From positions 71,459,864-71,523,863 of the forward strand of contig CM076847.1 of NCBI GenBank assembly GCA_039519185.1: a stretch of 64,000 nt of DNA. Reading direction: 5' to 3'. Shown here in pieces: positions 1 through 10,746 of this stretch (the first letter of the stretch is position 1; each line of letters starts with the position of its first letter). Source of the stretch: Astragalus membranaceus. Lineage: Eukaryota; Streptophyta; Magnoliopsida; Fabales; Fabaceae. The notes under the pieces were generated by a model. The model saw only the letters and a program-made list of their open reading frames with translations. It was not told the DNA's origin and did no database searches. The translations under genes were made by a program, and so were the position numbers.

Positions 1-1075
1 CGATTTTGAGCCTTCTCTTTGGCTAATTGTTGCTGAATTTTGTCATCTTGACAGATTTTTAAAGCAACACGTTGGATGATGGCAATAAGCTGACCATAAC
101 TTAATTCCTGATAGGGAATATTTCCATTAGGGTCTTGATTGCGGAGTTTATCCCTAACCTTATCACCTAAAGATTTGGGAAGACCTGCAAGGAATTTCTC
201 CTTCCAGAAAGCTTGTTGGCTATCTTCTCTGGTATAGACTCTTGTAAGGAAAGTGTCTTTATACCATCTAAAGTCACCAAGGGTTTTGCACCTGAGATTG
301 GATAACAATTCAGCAGATCTATCCTTAATTAAGGAGGAATCTCCTATGAAGTGTTGGGCTATGGTGAAGATTAGAGTGCTGACAGCATCAGGGATCTGAA
401 TCCCATTCTCAAGAATGGGTTCACCACTAGATTCCCTTTTGACAGCATTAATGATGGAAAACTTTTCTCCATCACTAAGGTAATTGTCCCACCAACCTTT
501 GAGTTGACCACAGAACCCTGCAATGAGGATTTCTACAATCATTTCTTCTGGACAGTTGTTGGAGGTTTCATAAGCAGTGGCTACCATAGTCATGTTTTGA
601 AGGATTTTGGTAATACCATACTCATTTTCTCCATCAATGTTCCATTCATAGACATTGTTGGCGCTAAAGCTTTTGAAATTGGTTTCCTTTTCTTCTAAAA
701 GAAGATCAGGAGCAGTGGCTCTAGGGTAGTAGAGTTTGGTTTCCCTTCGCCATTGGTTCTTGGGGTTGTAAATGATTGGGTTAAGCTGAACCTTAGAGGG
801 GTTCTCTTCTGAACATTCAGAAGAAGCTCCTTCCATCATATGGATTCCCTTTTGGGGAGTTTGGGGAGAAGGTGTATCAGGGATAGTTACTTTGAGGAGA
901 GCTATGTGCTCTTTGACTTTGTCAAGAAGTTCACCTTGAACTTCAATAGTTTCTTCTTTGACTTTTGAACTTTTTAGCTGGGAAGCTTTAAAGTTTTTAG
1001 ATACCCTATAAGGTTTGAATAAGGGTTTTTCAATTTTGGTAGAAGAAGATGACTCTGGTTTGGAGGAGGCATCAA
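1..1075 (-). pseudogene. Endogenous pararetrovirus copy A, coat-like part of polyprotein (interrupted)
   Basis: This stretch reads, on the minus strand, as codons ~202 to ~558 of the same polyprotein that is complete at 12980-17350. It matches 15678-16752 base for base wherever I compared them. It covers the coat-protein-like region, including the FWKEKFLAGLP motif, and the frame stays open to the window edge. Its N-terminal part lies at 10149-10746. The two pieces were separated by the chromovirus at 1076-10143, which duplicated ATCAA (1071-1075 and 10144-10148). The rest of copy A lies to the left of the window. The near identity to copy B means that the copies are young or homogenised. Seen: identity, open frame and target duplication. 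Inferred: pararetroviral origin. Confidence 0.85.
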
Positions 1076-2046
1076 TGTAACATCCTCAAAATTATTAATC
1101 GAATTATTTGGATGTTAACCTAATTACATTAATTTGGTACTTAATTGGAAAAATTATTGAGTGCTAAAATTAAATACTGGCTGCCTCAGGATCGTTGACC
1201 GAATAATACGGACCAAGGAAGTTTCGGAATCGAAATAAGAGACTTAGATCAATATGGTAATTGGGCCACGTTACCACTTATATATTAATAAATATATATG
1301 TGTGTGAGTGTGAGAGAATTAAAAGAAAGAGGGAACACGAGAGAGAGAAGAGAAACAGAAGAAAAGAAGAGAAAGAAGAAGAGAAAAGAAGAGAAAGAAG
1401 AAGAGGAAAGAAGAAGAGAAAGGAAGAAGAAAAGGTGAAGCCCAAGCACCCAAAAATTCTTCAACATCATCATCTCACCTCCATTGTTGTCCTCCAAGAA
1501 CTAGGTAAGCTCTCAACCCCTTTTTTTTTCCCCTTTGTGAGGAATCCGAATTTCATAGGGTTTTGAGAGGGATTTCGAGTTTAGTGTTGATTCGATTGAT
1601 AAATCTTGATTAGGGGCGAGTTACAAGCGGATTGAACGCGGTTGGAAGCTCAATTTGAAGTTTGAAGCGGATTGGTGATATAGGGTTTCGTTTGGAGGTT
1701 TTGAGGTTTCGGTGATTTCGACGTCTCGGCAAATTCGGTTCGATATCGGCTCTCGCTTCAAGGGTGAGTTTTACTCACGTTTAGGTTTATTCCGTTTTGA
1801 AATGAGTTGTGAGATTTGTTTTCGAAAGATTTTGAGTCAAAAACGTTATTTCGAAAAATATTGCGTTTTAACGAAATTCGTAATCATTGAGTTTTTGATT
1901 GAATTGCTTGATTGTTTGATGTTGATTGGACTGGTATATTGTCTGGTATTATCTGTTTTCGAGTTAGGAATCGATCGGAGCGAGTTTCGGATTAAACGGA
2001 AAGCGGATTTTCATGAAAATGGCTATTTTTGCAAATGCTGTCAAAT

Positions 2047-2278
2047 GCGCACGACCCGTGCGTACCAGGGGCACGACCCGTGCGCCTGGTTCGGTTTTAG
2101 TTTTTAAAATGCTTGACAGGGAGCACGACCCGTGCGTCCTAGGGGCACGATCCGTGCGCATGCGCACGATCCGTGCGTCCAGGGTGCACGAACCGTGCGC
2201 CCGGTGCGGGTTCAGTGTTTAAAAATGTCAAACAGGGAGCACGACCCGTGCGTCCCAGGGGCACGACCCGTGCGTGTG
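2047..2278. repeat. GCACGACCCGTGCG palindromic microrepeat cluster (5' LTR)
   Basis: Eight copies of a 14-bp imperfect palindrome, GCACG + 3-4 bases + CGTGC, irregularly spaced and CpG-rich in otherwise AT-rich DNA. The same motif recurs at 8858-9089 and, in fewer copies, in the more diverged LTRs at 20968-21080, 24622-24712 and 26219-26335. Confidence 0.85.
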
Positions 2279-2671
2279 CTTCTGTCCAAATTTTTCAAAG
2301 TACCCTAAATGATTCCGTTTTGATTCCAATCCTCTCCTAATCCTTTCCTAACCCTTATATAATGATATTAGGCTTATGACGCCATGATTTTGGGTGTGTT
2401 ACAAAGGATTTTATAAAACGCTTTTTGGTGTCTAAATCATTTCGAAAAACCGAATAATAGTACACGTGTGCGGATACGTTTTATTGATAACAAATGGACT
2501 ATGAGTCCTGTGTGGTAAAGTAAAATTTAATGAACTAAATGTTCATATGATTGTAGGTATATATATTATATCGAGTTTGGGTGACGACCCATGTTGACAT
2601 ACTAGGCGGGGCAGTCATGATCCCTTACCCTAGGCTCCGTGCCATTAGGAAACACTATTGGAAAGGGGGTT

Positions 2672-2875
2672 CACCGGGTTTGGAAGCGGTTACGCAGTCG
2701 GTGTTATGTCAAATTGTTTGTTGTACGATTCACCGGGTTTGGAAGCGGTAACGCAGTCGGTGTCGTACTGAGTCATAACAGGTTCACCGGGTTTGGAAGC
2801 GGTTACGCAGTCGGTGATCTGTTAAAAGTTAAGTAATGCGGTCCACCGGGTTTGGAAGCGGTAACGCAGTCGGTG
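2672..2875 (+). repeat. Four 32-bp hairpin-ended repeats (5' LTR)
   Basis: Copies at 2672-2703, 2731-2762, 2785-2816 and 2844-2875. Each begins CACCGGG and ends CAGTCGGTG, so CACCG and CGGTG can pair. The spacers between copies are 22-28 bp and unrelated. The identical array is in the 3' LTR at 9483-9686. Confidence 0.85.
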
Positions 2876-3334
2876 CCGTGTCACGTTATATAAAATTCAT
2901 AAATGAACCGAGAGTGTTAGTAGGGGTCTCGGTAGAACTCACTGAGATTGTATCTCACTGTTTAAATGTTGTTGTTTTACAGATAAACAGGGACAGAAGA
3001 AACCTCAGAGACACGAGTAGGTGGCCCCGGGTGAAGGATGATGACTTAGCTTTATGTTTAAGTTTATTTTCCTTATGTTGCCTATGTATAACAACACTAT
3101 GGCATTAGTGTTTTGTTTATTCTTTTCCGCTTTCTTGTATGACTCTGATTACCAGTTGCTGACAGTTATGGTCTGTGTACCGTATGATCTTATTTGTGTA
3201 TAAGATGGTCATGTTGTATTTCAGCAAAATTTTATGTTGGTATTCAGTGTCTAAGCAGGAAACTATTATCTCTGATGTTTATATTTTGGCACGCTTGGTA
3301 TTTTTACAAGTTAAATACACCGGGGTGTTATAGT

Positions 3335-3346
3335 TGGTATCAGAGC
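3335..3346 (+). other. Primer-binding site (tRNA-Met)
   Basis: TGGTATCAGAGC, complementary to the 3' end of plant initiator tRNA-Met, two bases downstream of the 5' LTR end. This is the minus-strand DNA priming site of the chromovirus. Confidence 0.9.
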
Positions 3347-3466
3347 AGTTCGACCTAGTCGGACTTAGTTGTTAGGGTCTTTACTTTCTCCAGTCGTGAT
3401 TTTCTTAGTATGCTATTAGACATTGAGCTTGATCAACTTAATACTTTGTGCATATTTCGCAGAATC

Positions 3467-6400
3467 ATGGCCAGAAGAGGTAGAGGCGTTCCTCCTCCTG
3501 TTGATCCAAACTTTGAATGGATGCAGAATATCATCGAGAATCAGCAAAAGATGATGCAGGATATGTTGCAAATGCAGCATGACCAAATGGCTCTGCAGCA
3601 GCCCAATGTTCAACCCCATCAGGAGGATCCTAACCGGGCATATTTTCAATTTCAAAAGATGAAGCCCCCGACTTTCAAGGGAGGATCAGATCCAATGACC
3701 GCCTACTATTGGATTGATTCAATGGAAAAAATTTTTCAAACCTTGCAATGCGGAGAAGAAGAGAAAGTAATATTTGCGGCAAATGTGCTCGATGAAGATG
3801 CCCACACCTGGTGGTGTAATGCAAGACATATGATGGAACTCCAAGAAACTCCCCTAACTTGGGACAACTTCAAGGAATTATTTCTGAAGCAATATTTCCC
3901 TTCGGTGAAGAAGCTGAGTAAACAAGCAGAGTTTGTGAATCTTAAGCAAGGTGATTTGTCAGTTGGGGAATATGCTGCTAAATTTGAAAGACTGTCTCAG
4001 TTCTATGAGTTGGGGAGGTATGCCCCAAATGATATGTGGAAGATGCAAATGTTCAAGGAAGGTCTCCGAGCTGATGTGAGCCAAGGACTCAGTTCTTACA
4101 CCTTGGTTAATTATCCTGCCTTAGTGCAACAAGCCTATGTTGCTGAGGAGGATCTGAGGAAAATGTATGCTGAAAAGAAGGACTATTGGAAGGGTAAGAA
4201 AAAGGTTGCTGAATCTTCTACTCCATCCAGGCCATTCAAGGGAAACAATTATAAGGGAAAGCAGGTGCAAACAGCTGACCAATCGAGGTTTAAAAATTGT
4301 CCTAAGTGCGGAAGGTATCACCGTGGTGAGTGTCAACTAAGATCTACTAGGTGCTATCATTGTAATGAGGAGGGCCACTATGCAAACGAGTGCCCAGCAA
4401 AGAAAACTTTCCAAGGAGCACCGAATGCACCAAGGCAAGGACGAATCAACACATTGGATGCTCGAACCATCACACCAACAGATAATCTTCTAAGGGGTAC
4501 GGGATCTCTTTTTAATAACTCAGTCAATATTTTATATGATTCCGGTGCAACTCACTGTTTTATATCACAAGCATGTGTGGATCGGTTGGGACTAGCAATA
4601 TCTGAGCTATCCGAACCGATAACTATTTTAACCGCTGCCAAGGGTCGTGTCCAGACCCAATCATTGTGTGAAAATTGCCTACTTGTCATAGGGGACAGAC
4701 AATTTGTTGTGAAATTTATTTGCTTGCCTATGAGGAGTATGGACATTGTTCTGGGTATGAATTGGATGGCTGACAATCATGTGACAATTAACTGTGCCGA
4801 TCGGACCATTAGCTTCGCCTCCGAATCCGTAGGACTGACACAGGCAGGTTCTGAAGCGATGATCTCTTACACCGAGGCAAGCCAGTCATTATTCCAAGGT
4901 GCGGAAGCTATTCTTATTATGTTGTCTGCATCTACTGAAACGGGTTTAGACTTGTCGTCTGTGCAAGTGGTAAATGAATTCCTAGATATCTTTCCAGAGG
5001 AAGTTTCATCTTTACCTCCTGACAGAGAGGTAGAATTCTCAATAGAATTGATTCCTGGTACAGGATCGATATCTATTGCCCCTTATAGGATGTCTCCTTT
5101 AGAATTGAGGGAATTGAAGTCTCAACTTGAAGAATTAATATCGAAGAGATTTATCCGACCGAGTGCTTCTCCATGGGGTGCTCCGGTATTGCTAGTTAAG
5201 AAGAAGGACGGAAGCATGAGGTTGTGTATTGACTACCGTCAACTCAACAAGGTGACGATTAAGAACAAATATCCATTACCGAGGATAGACGACTTGCTTG
5301 ACCAACTTCGAGGTGCAGTGGTATTTTCAAAAATTGATCTGAGATCGGGCTATCATCAAATAAAGGTACGAGCCTTAGATATTCCGAAGACAGCTTTCCG
5401 TACGAGGTATGGACATTACGAGTTCGTAGTAATGCCCTTCGGTTTGACTAATGCTCCAGCGGTATTCATGGATTACATGAACCGAGTATTCCATACTTAT
5501 CTCGATCAGTTTGTAGTAGTTTTTATTGATGATATCTTGGTGTACTCTAAGACCATTGAGGACCATGTTCAACATCTACGCATTGTTCTGAACGTACTCC
5601 GAGAAAAGAAATTGTATGCCAAGCCATCGAAGTGTGACTTCTGGATGCCGGAAGTAAAGTTTTTGGGACACGTGATTTCCCAATCGGGAGTTGCCGTGGA
5701 TCCCAGTAAGGTGGAAGCTGTATTGAACTGGGAAAGACCAACATCTGTTACAGAAATAAGAAGTTTCTTGGGTCTAGCTGGTTACTATAGGAGGTTTATT
5801 CAAGGTTTCTCACAACTGGTTCTTCCACTTACCCGGTTGACTCGTAAGGCCCAACCGTTTATATGGGATGCCGATTGTGAGGAATGTTTTCAAGAATTGA
5901 AGGTTAGGTTGACTTCTGCTCCAATCCTAATTCTTCCAGATCCGTCTTTGGAATTTCAAATTTTCAGCGATGCTTCTGGGAAGGGTTTGGGATGTGTTCT
6001 CATGCAGAACCAACAAGTTGTAGCTTATGCTTCTAGACAGTTGAAGACTCATGAAGAGAACTATCCGACTCATGATTTGGAGTTAGCAGCTATTGTGTAC
6101 GCATTGAAGATTTGGAGACATTACCTGTATGGGTCTCGTTTCGAAGTCTTCAGTGATCATAAAAGTTTGAAATATTTATTTGACCAGAAGGAGTTGAATA
6201 ACAGGCAGAGAAGGTGGGTGGAATTTCTGAAGGATTATGACTTCGAGTTGAAGTATCATCCGGGAAAAGCTAATGTTGTAGCTGATGCACTAAGTAGGAA
6301 ATCCATCCACATAGCAGAGTTTATGATGCATGAGATGAAATTGTTGGAGTCCTTTAGGGACTTAAATGTGAAAGCAAGATCAAGGAAAAACCGATTAGTG

Positions 6401-6643
6401 CTGAGCCACATGAGGATCTCTAGCTCATTAAGGGATTCTATTCGCTTAGCACAGGAAATTGATGAGAAGTTACAATCACAGAAACTGCTGCCAGATTTCA
6501 CTGAAGATAGTGATGGAGTTATTTGTTTCAACGGTAGGATCTGTGTGCCCGACGATGAGTGTATTAAGAAGCAAGTGCTAGAGGAAGCACATCGAAGTTT
6601 ATTTTCTGTACATCCTGGGTCCACCATCTGTATAGAGATTTAA
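3467..6643 (+). CDS. Chromovirus gag-protease-RT-RNase H polyprotein (frame broken before integrase)
   Basis: The open frame begins at 3410, but the start at 3467 (MARRGRG) is preferred because Tekay gag proteins begin with such a basic segment and the 19 upstream codons look like leader. Residue positions below count from 3410: retrotransposon gag domain ~145-225, CCHC knuckles near 297 and 315 ([14 protein letters not shown]), aspartic protease YDSGA near 375, RT with FIDD near 706, RNase H from SDASGKGLG near 850 to the ADALSRKS linker near 960, then the start of the integrase HHCC region ([14 protein letters not shown]). The frame then ends in an out-of-frame TAA at 6641-6643, and the homologous reading continues in another frame from ~6649. 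One net base of insertion/deletion explains this. The particle and enzyme domains themselves look intact. Confidence 0.92.
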   Translation: MARRGRGVPPPVDPNFEWMQNIIENQQKMMQDMLQMQHDQMALQQPNVQPHQEDPNRAYFQFQKMKPPTFKGGSDPMTAYYWIDSMEKIFQTLQCGEEEKVIFAANVLDEDAHTWWCNARHMMELQETPLTWDNFKELFLKQYFPSVKKLSKQAEFVNLKQGDLSVGEYAAKFERLSQFYELGRYAPNDMWKMQMFKEGLRADVSQGLSSYTLVNYPALVQQAYVAEEDLRKMYAEKKDYWKGKKKVAESSTPSRPFKGNNYKGKQVQTADQSRFKNCPKCGRYHRGECQLRSTRCYHCNEEGHYANECPAKKTFQGAPNAPRQGRINTLDARTITPTDNLLRGTGSLFNNSVNILYDSGATHCFISQACVDRLGLAISELSEPITILTAAKGRVQTQSLCENCLLVIGDRQFVVKFICLPMRSMDIVLGMNWMADNHVTINCADRTISFASESVGLTQAGSEAMISYTEASQSLFQGAEAILIMLSASTETGLDLSSVQVVNEFLDIFPEEVSSLPPDREVEFSIELIPGTGSISIAPYRMSPLELRELKSQLEELISKRFIRPSASPWGAPVLLVKKKDGSMRLCIDYRQLNKVTIKNKYPLPRIDDLLDQLRGAVVFSKIDLRSGYHQIKVRALDIPKTAFRTRYGHYEFVVMPFGLTNAPAVFMDYMNRVFHTYLDQFVVVFIDDILVYSKTIEDHVQHLRIVLNVLREKKLYAKPSKCDFWMPEVKFLGHVISQSGVAVDPSKVEAVLNWERPTSVTEIRSFLGLAGYYRRFIQGFSQLVLPLTRLTRKAQPFIWDADCEECFQELKVRLTSAPILILPDPSLEFQIFSDASGKGLGCVLMQNQQVVAYASRQLKTHEENYPTHDLELAAIVYALKIWRHYLYGSRFEVFSDHKSLKYLFDQKELNNRQRRWVEFLKDYDFELKYHPGKANVVADALSRKSIHIAEFMMHEMKLLESFRDLNVKARSRKNRLVLSHMRISSSLRDSIRLAQEIDEKLQSQKLLPDFTEDSDGVICFNGRICVPDDECIKKQVLEEAHRSLFSVHPGSTICIEI

Positions 6644-6648
6644 AGCAG

Positions 6649-7836
6649 ATGTATTGGTGGCAAGGAATGAAGTTAGAGATTGCTGAGTTTGTATCTCAAT
6701 GCTTAACTTGCCAAAGAGTTAAGATAGAACATCAGAAGCCTGCTGGTCTGCTACGGCCACTAGATGTGCCAGTGTGGAAATGGGAAGACATTTCCATGGA
6801 TTTTGTAATGGCGTTGCCAAAGTCTCAAGCCGGTAACGACTCCATTTGGGTAGTGGTAGATCGGTTAACCAAATCAGCTCATTTTATTCCGGTCCGTTCT
6901 AGCAGTAAAGTATCCAAGTTAGCTGAGGTGTACTTGAAGAACATAGTAAGGTTACATGGGGTTCCTACCAGTATAGTGTCGGATCGAGATCCGAAGTTCA
7001 CTTCTCGATTTTGGAACGCTCTGAATGAAGCATTGGGGACCAAAGTACTTCTTAGTACCGCTTATCACCCGCAGACAGATGGGCAGACCGAGAGAACTAT
7101 CCAGACATTAGAGGATATGCTTAGGGCTTCGGTACTTGATAACGGGAAGAAATGGGAGGATCATCTTTCACTGGTTGAATTCTCATATAACAACAGTTAT
7201 CATTCCAGTATCGGAATGGCGCCTTTTGAGGCCTTGTATGGAAGGAAATGTAGAACTCCATTGTGTTGGTGGGAAGTCGGTGAGAACCGATTGTTAGGAC
7301 CTGAGGTGATTCAAGACACTACTGAAAAGATCCGCCAGATCAGGGAAAGAATGAAAGCTGCTCAAAGTAGGCAAAAGAGTTATGCCGACAAAAGGAGAAG
7401 GCCGTTAGAGTTTGAGTCAGGTGATCATGTGTTTTTGAGATTATCACCAACAATTGGAACAGGTAGAGCATTACGGGTGAAGAAGCTCAGTCCTCGGTAT
7501 ATTGGACCCTTCCAAATTATCGAGCGAGTTGGGCCTCTTGCATACCGCATCGCCTTGCCTCCTCCATTGTCGAGTTTGCATGATGTATTTCATGTGTCTC
7601 AGTTGCGAAAGTACATTCCCGATCCAAGTCAACCGTTAGATTTTGAAACGATTGACCTCCGACCGGATTTGTCTTTCCAACCTAGTCCAAATTACATCAT
7701 GGAACGTGGCGAGAGAACGCTACGGACGAAGTCAATTCCCATTGTCAAGGTGGTTTGGGATGGTTTTTCCGTCGAGGAAGCTACTTGGGAATTGGAGGGT
7801 GATATGCGGACTCGGTATCCGTATTTGTTCTCTTGA
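6649..7836 (+). CDS. Chromovirus integrase with chromodomain (3' part of pol)
   Basis: The 395-codon frame continues pol after the frame break; the ATG at 6649 is internal, not a true start. It carries the second half of the HHCC zinc finger (CLTCQ), the DDE core (MDFVMALP near residue 51, SDRDPKFTS, then DGQTERTIQTLE), a GPY-like basic region with RYIGPFQI, and a C-terminal chromodomain ending in a VVWDGF..EEATWE segment at ~345-395. It would catalyse insertion of the cDNA, with the chromodomain guiding it to marked chromatin. Separation from the RT frame means that it would not be made as a fusion from this copy. Confidence 0.9.
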   Translation: MYWWQGMKLEIAEFVSQCLTCQRVKIEHQKPAGLLRPLDVPVWKWEDISMDFVMALPKSQAGNDSIWVVVDRLTKSAHFIPVRSSSKVSKLAEVYLKNIVRLHGVPTSIVSDRDPKFTSRFWNALNEALGTKVLLSTAYHPQTDGQTERTIQTLEDMLRASVLDNGKKWEDHLSLVEFSYNNSYHSSIGMAPFEALYGRKCRTPLCWWEVGENRLLGPEVIQDTTEKIRQIRERMKAAQSRQKSYADKRRRPLEFESGDHVFLRLSPTIGTGRALRVKKLSPRYIGPFQIIERVGPLAYRIALPPPLSSLHDVFHVSQLRKYIPDPSQPLDFETIDLRPDLSFQPSPNYIMERGERTLRTKSIPIVKVVWDGFSVEEATWELEGDMRTRYPYLFS

Positions 7837-7865
7837 GGTACGCTGTGTCTAATTTTGAGGACAAA

Positions 7866-7886
7866 ATTCTTTCAAGTTGGGGAGAA
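7866..7886 (+). other. Polypurine tract region before 3' LTR
   Basis: The purine-rich run AAGTTGGGGAGAA ends directly at the TGTAACATCC start of the 3' LTR; this is the expected plus-strand DNA primer. The same context is recognisable, decayed and inverted, at 22148-22175. Confidence 0.75.
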
Positions 7887-10143
7887 TGTAACATCCTCAA
7901 AATTATTAATCGAATTATTTGGATGTTAACCTAATTACATTAATTTGGTACTTAATTGGAAAAATTATTGAGTGCTAAAATTAAATACTGGCTGCCTCAG
8001 GATCGTTGACCGAATAATACGGACCAAGGAAGTTTCGGAATCGAAATAAGAGACTTAGATCAATATGGTAATTGGGCCACGTTACCACTTATATATTAAT
8101 AAATATATATGTGTGTGAGTGTGAGAGAATTAAAAGAAAGAGGGAACACGAGAGAGAGAAGAGAAACAGAAGAAAAGAAGAGAAAGAAGAAGAGAAAAGA
8201 AGAGAAAGAAGAAGAGGAAAGAAGAAGAGAAAGGAAGAAGAAAAGGTGAAGCCCAAGCACCCAAAAATTCTTCAACATCATCATCTCACCTCCATTGTTG
8301 TCCTCCAAGAACTAGGTAAGCTCTCAACCCCTTTTTTTTTCCCCTTTGTGAGGAATCCGAATTTCATAGGGTTTTGAGAGGGATTTCGAGTTTAGTGTTG
8401 ATTCGATTGATAAATCTTGATTAGGGGCGAGTTACAAGCGGATTGAACGCGGTTGGAAGCTCAATTTGAAGTTTGAAGCGGATTGGTGATATAGGGTTTC
8501 GTTTGGAGGTTTTGAGGTTTCGGTGATTTCGACGTCTGGGCAAATTCGGTTCGATATCGGCTCTCGCTTCAAGGGTGAGTTTTACTCACGTTTAGGTTTA
8601 TTCCGTTTTGAAATGAGTTGTGAGATTTGTTTTCGAAAGATTTTGAGTCAAAAACGTTATTTCGAAAAATATTGCGTTTTAACGAAATTCGTAATCATTG
8701 AGTTTTTGATTGAATTGCTTGATTGTTTGATGTTGATTGGACTGGTATATTGTCTGGTATTATCTGTTTTCGAGTTAGGAATCGATCGGAGCGAGTTTCG
8801 GATTAAACGGAAAGCGGATTTTCATGAAAATGGCTATTTTTGCAAATGCTGTCAAATGCGCACGACCCGTGCGTACCAGGGGCACGACCCGTGCGCCTGG
8901 TTCGGTTTTAGTTTTTAAAATGCTTGACAGGGAGCACGACCCGTGCGTCCTAGGGGCACGATCCGTGCGCATGCGCACGATCCGTGCGTCCAGGGTGCAC
9001 GAACCGTGCGCCCGGTGCGGGTTCAGTGTTTAAAAATGTCAAACAGGGAGCACGACCCGTGCGTCCCAGGGGCACGACCCGTGCGTGTGCTTCTGTCCAA
9101 ATTTTTCAAAGTACCCTAAATGATTCCGTTTTGATTCCAATCCTCTCCTAATCCTTTCCTAACCCTTATATAATGATATTAGGCTTATGACGCCATGATT
9201 TTGGGTGTGTTACAAAGGATTTTATAAAACGCTTTTTGGTGTCTAAATCATTTCGAAAAACCGAATAATAGTACACGTGTGCGGATACGTTTTATTGATA
9301 ACAAATGGACTATGAGTCCTGTGTGGTAAAGTAAAATTTAATGAACTAAATGTTCATATGATTGTAGGTATATATATTATATCGAGTTTGGGTGACGACC
9401 CATGTTGACATACTAGGCGGGGCAGTCATGATCCCTTACCCTAGGCTCCGTGCCATTAGGAAACACTATTGGAAAGGGGGTTCACCGGGTTTGGAAGCGG
9501 TTACGCAGTCGGTGTTATGTCAAATTGTTTGTTGTACGATTCACCGGGTTTGGAAGCGGTAACGCAGTCGGTGTCGTACTGAGTCATAACAGGTTCACCG
9601 GGTTTGGAAGCGGTTACGCAGTCGGTGATCTGTTAAAAGTTAAGTAATGCGGTCCACCGGGTTTGGAAGCGGTAACGCAGTCGGTGCCGTGTCACGTTAT
9701 ATAAAATTCATAAATGAACCGAGAGTGTTAGTAGGGGTCTCGGTAGAACTCACTGAGATTGTATCTCACTGTTTAAATGTTGTTGTTTTACAGATAAACA
9801 GGGACAGAAGAAACCTCAGAGACACGAGTAGGTGGCCCCGGGTGAAGGATGATGACTTAGCTTTATGTTTAAGTTTATTTTCCTTATGTTGCCTATGTAT
9901 AACAACACTATGGCATTAGTGTTTTGTTTATTCTTTTCCGCTTTCTTGTATGACTCTGATTACCAGTTGCTGACAGTTATGGTCTGTGTACCGTATGATC
10001 TTATTTGTGTATAAGATGGTCATGTTGTATTTCAGCAAAATTTTATGTTGGTATTCAGTGTCTAAGCAGGAAACTATTATCTCTGATGTTTATATTTTGG
10101 CACGCTTGGTATTTTTACAAGTTAAATACACCGGGGTGTTATA
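7887..10143 (+). repeat. 3' LTR of the Tekay-like chromovirus
   Basis: Offset of exactly 6811 bp from the 5' LTR over its full length, with one difference seen (8538 G against 1727 C). The palindromic microrepeats are at 8858-9089 and the hairpin-ended repeats at 9483-9686. It is followed by the second copy of the ATCAA target duplication (10144-10148). Confidence 0.95.
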
Positions 10144-10148
10144 ATCAA

Positions 10149-10746
10149 GGTTTCTACTGAATTTGGAATCTCCTAAGGCTTGGAGATACTTATTTGTGTA
10201 ATTGGATTGTTCCATGAGATCTTTAATATCTCTGGCTGTTATGGGACCATCATCAGTCCTTGTTTTGAAGGGGGCTGCCATGGCAGGAGTGGATTGGCTA
10301 TTGAGGGAAAAAGCACCTTTAGGTGGTAATTCCGATTGGATCATATGACCATCTTTTAGATGCCATATAGTGAAAACATCCAGGGGTTTTCTTCCAATTA
10401 ATTCATCTTGGAAGGGATAATTGATATTCTTTTTGATGGTGTACGCATGAAACCAATCAAAGAAAGGAATATTAAATTTGATTTTTTCAAGAAATTTATA
10501 GTACCTTTTCCAAACGGATTTCCTATTTATTCCTTGATAATTTTTGAAGAACCAGTCTCTCTGAAGAGACCACTCTTGAGAGTAAAAATCCTTTTTGAGA
10601 GAGATTTTATCAATTGTAAAAGATTGATTTTTGTTAAGATCTTTGCAAAGATCTTGATTGAAAGATTGATTAAGATCTTTACTAAGATCTTGATTGATAT
10701 TTTCTGGAATTAAAAGCATGTTTGAAGGTGTAAGAATAGAAGACAT
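10149..10746 (-). pseudogene. Endogenous pararetrovirus copy A, N-terminus of polyprotein
   Basis: Codons 1 to ~200 of the pararetrovirus polyprotein, reading leftward from the ATG at 10746, as at 17350 in copy B. The frame is open up to the chromovirus insertion and then runs into LTR sequence and stops. The content is an Asn/Lys-rich start followed by a conserved aromatic block (RDWFFKNYQ, then FFDWFHAY, then FTIWHLKDGH). In caulimovirid polyproteins such a block lies downstream of the movement protein. The broken ORF continues at 1-1075. Confidence 0.85.

Larger units (their letters stand above)
1076..3332 (+). repeat. 5' LTR of the Tekay-like chromovirus
   Basis: It starts TGTAACATCC and ends GGGTGTTATA, so the usual terminal CA is TA here. 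It is the direct partner of 7887-10143. Inside lie a purine-rich tract (1318-1435), eight copies of a palindromic GCACG..CGTGC motif (2047-2278) and four copies of a 32-bp unit with CACCG/CGGTG ends (2672-2875). The small reading frames in this LTR repeat exactly in the 3' LTR and have no recognisable protein content. Confidence 0.95.
1076..10143 (+). mobile_element. Ty3/gypsy chromovirus, Tekay-like, full length, recently inserted
   Basis: A complete LTR retrotransposon of 9068 bp: 5' LTR 1076-3332, tRNA-Met primer-binding site, gag-pol, chromodomain integrase, purine-rich tract, 3' LTR 7887-10143. Both LTRs are 2257 bp long and I found one difference (C at 1727, G at 8538), so the insertion is very recent. 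The 5-bp target duplication ATCAA flanks it. The C-terminal chromodomain and the domain order protease-RT-RNase H-integrase place it among chromoviruses, and the long LTR with TGTAACATCC start fits the Tekay/Del lineage. It sits inside the pararetrovirus ORF. A one-base frame break in the pol frame (near 6620-6643) makes this copy probably non-autonomous. Confidence 0.95.

Noticed and set aside
1261..1566. 101-codon frame rich in Arg/Lys/Glu in the LTR (also at 8072-8377)
   Set aside because: It is the translation of a purine-rich low-complexity tract; the partner LTR has the same frame because it is a copy.
2672..2875. CRISPR-like look of regularly spaced 32-bp repeats with unrelated spacers
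   Set aside because: Only four units inside a plant LTR, spacers of uneven length, no cas genes, and the same array sits in the partner LTR.
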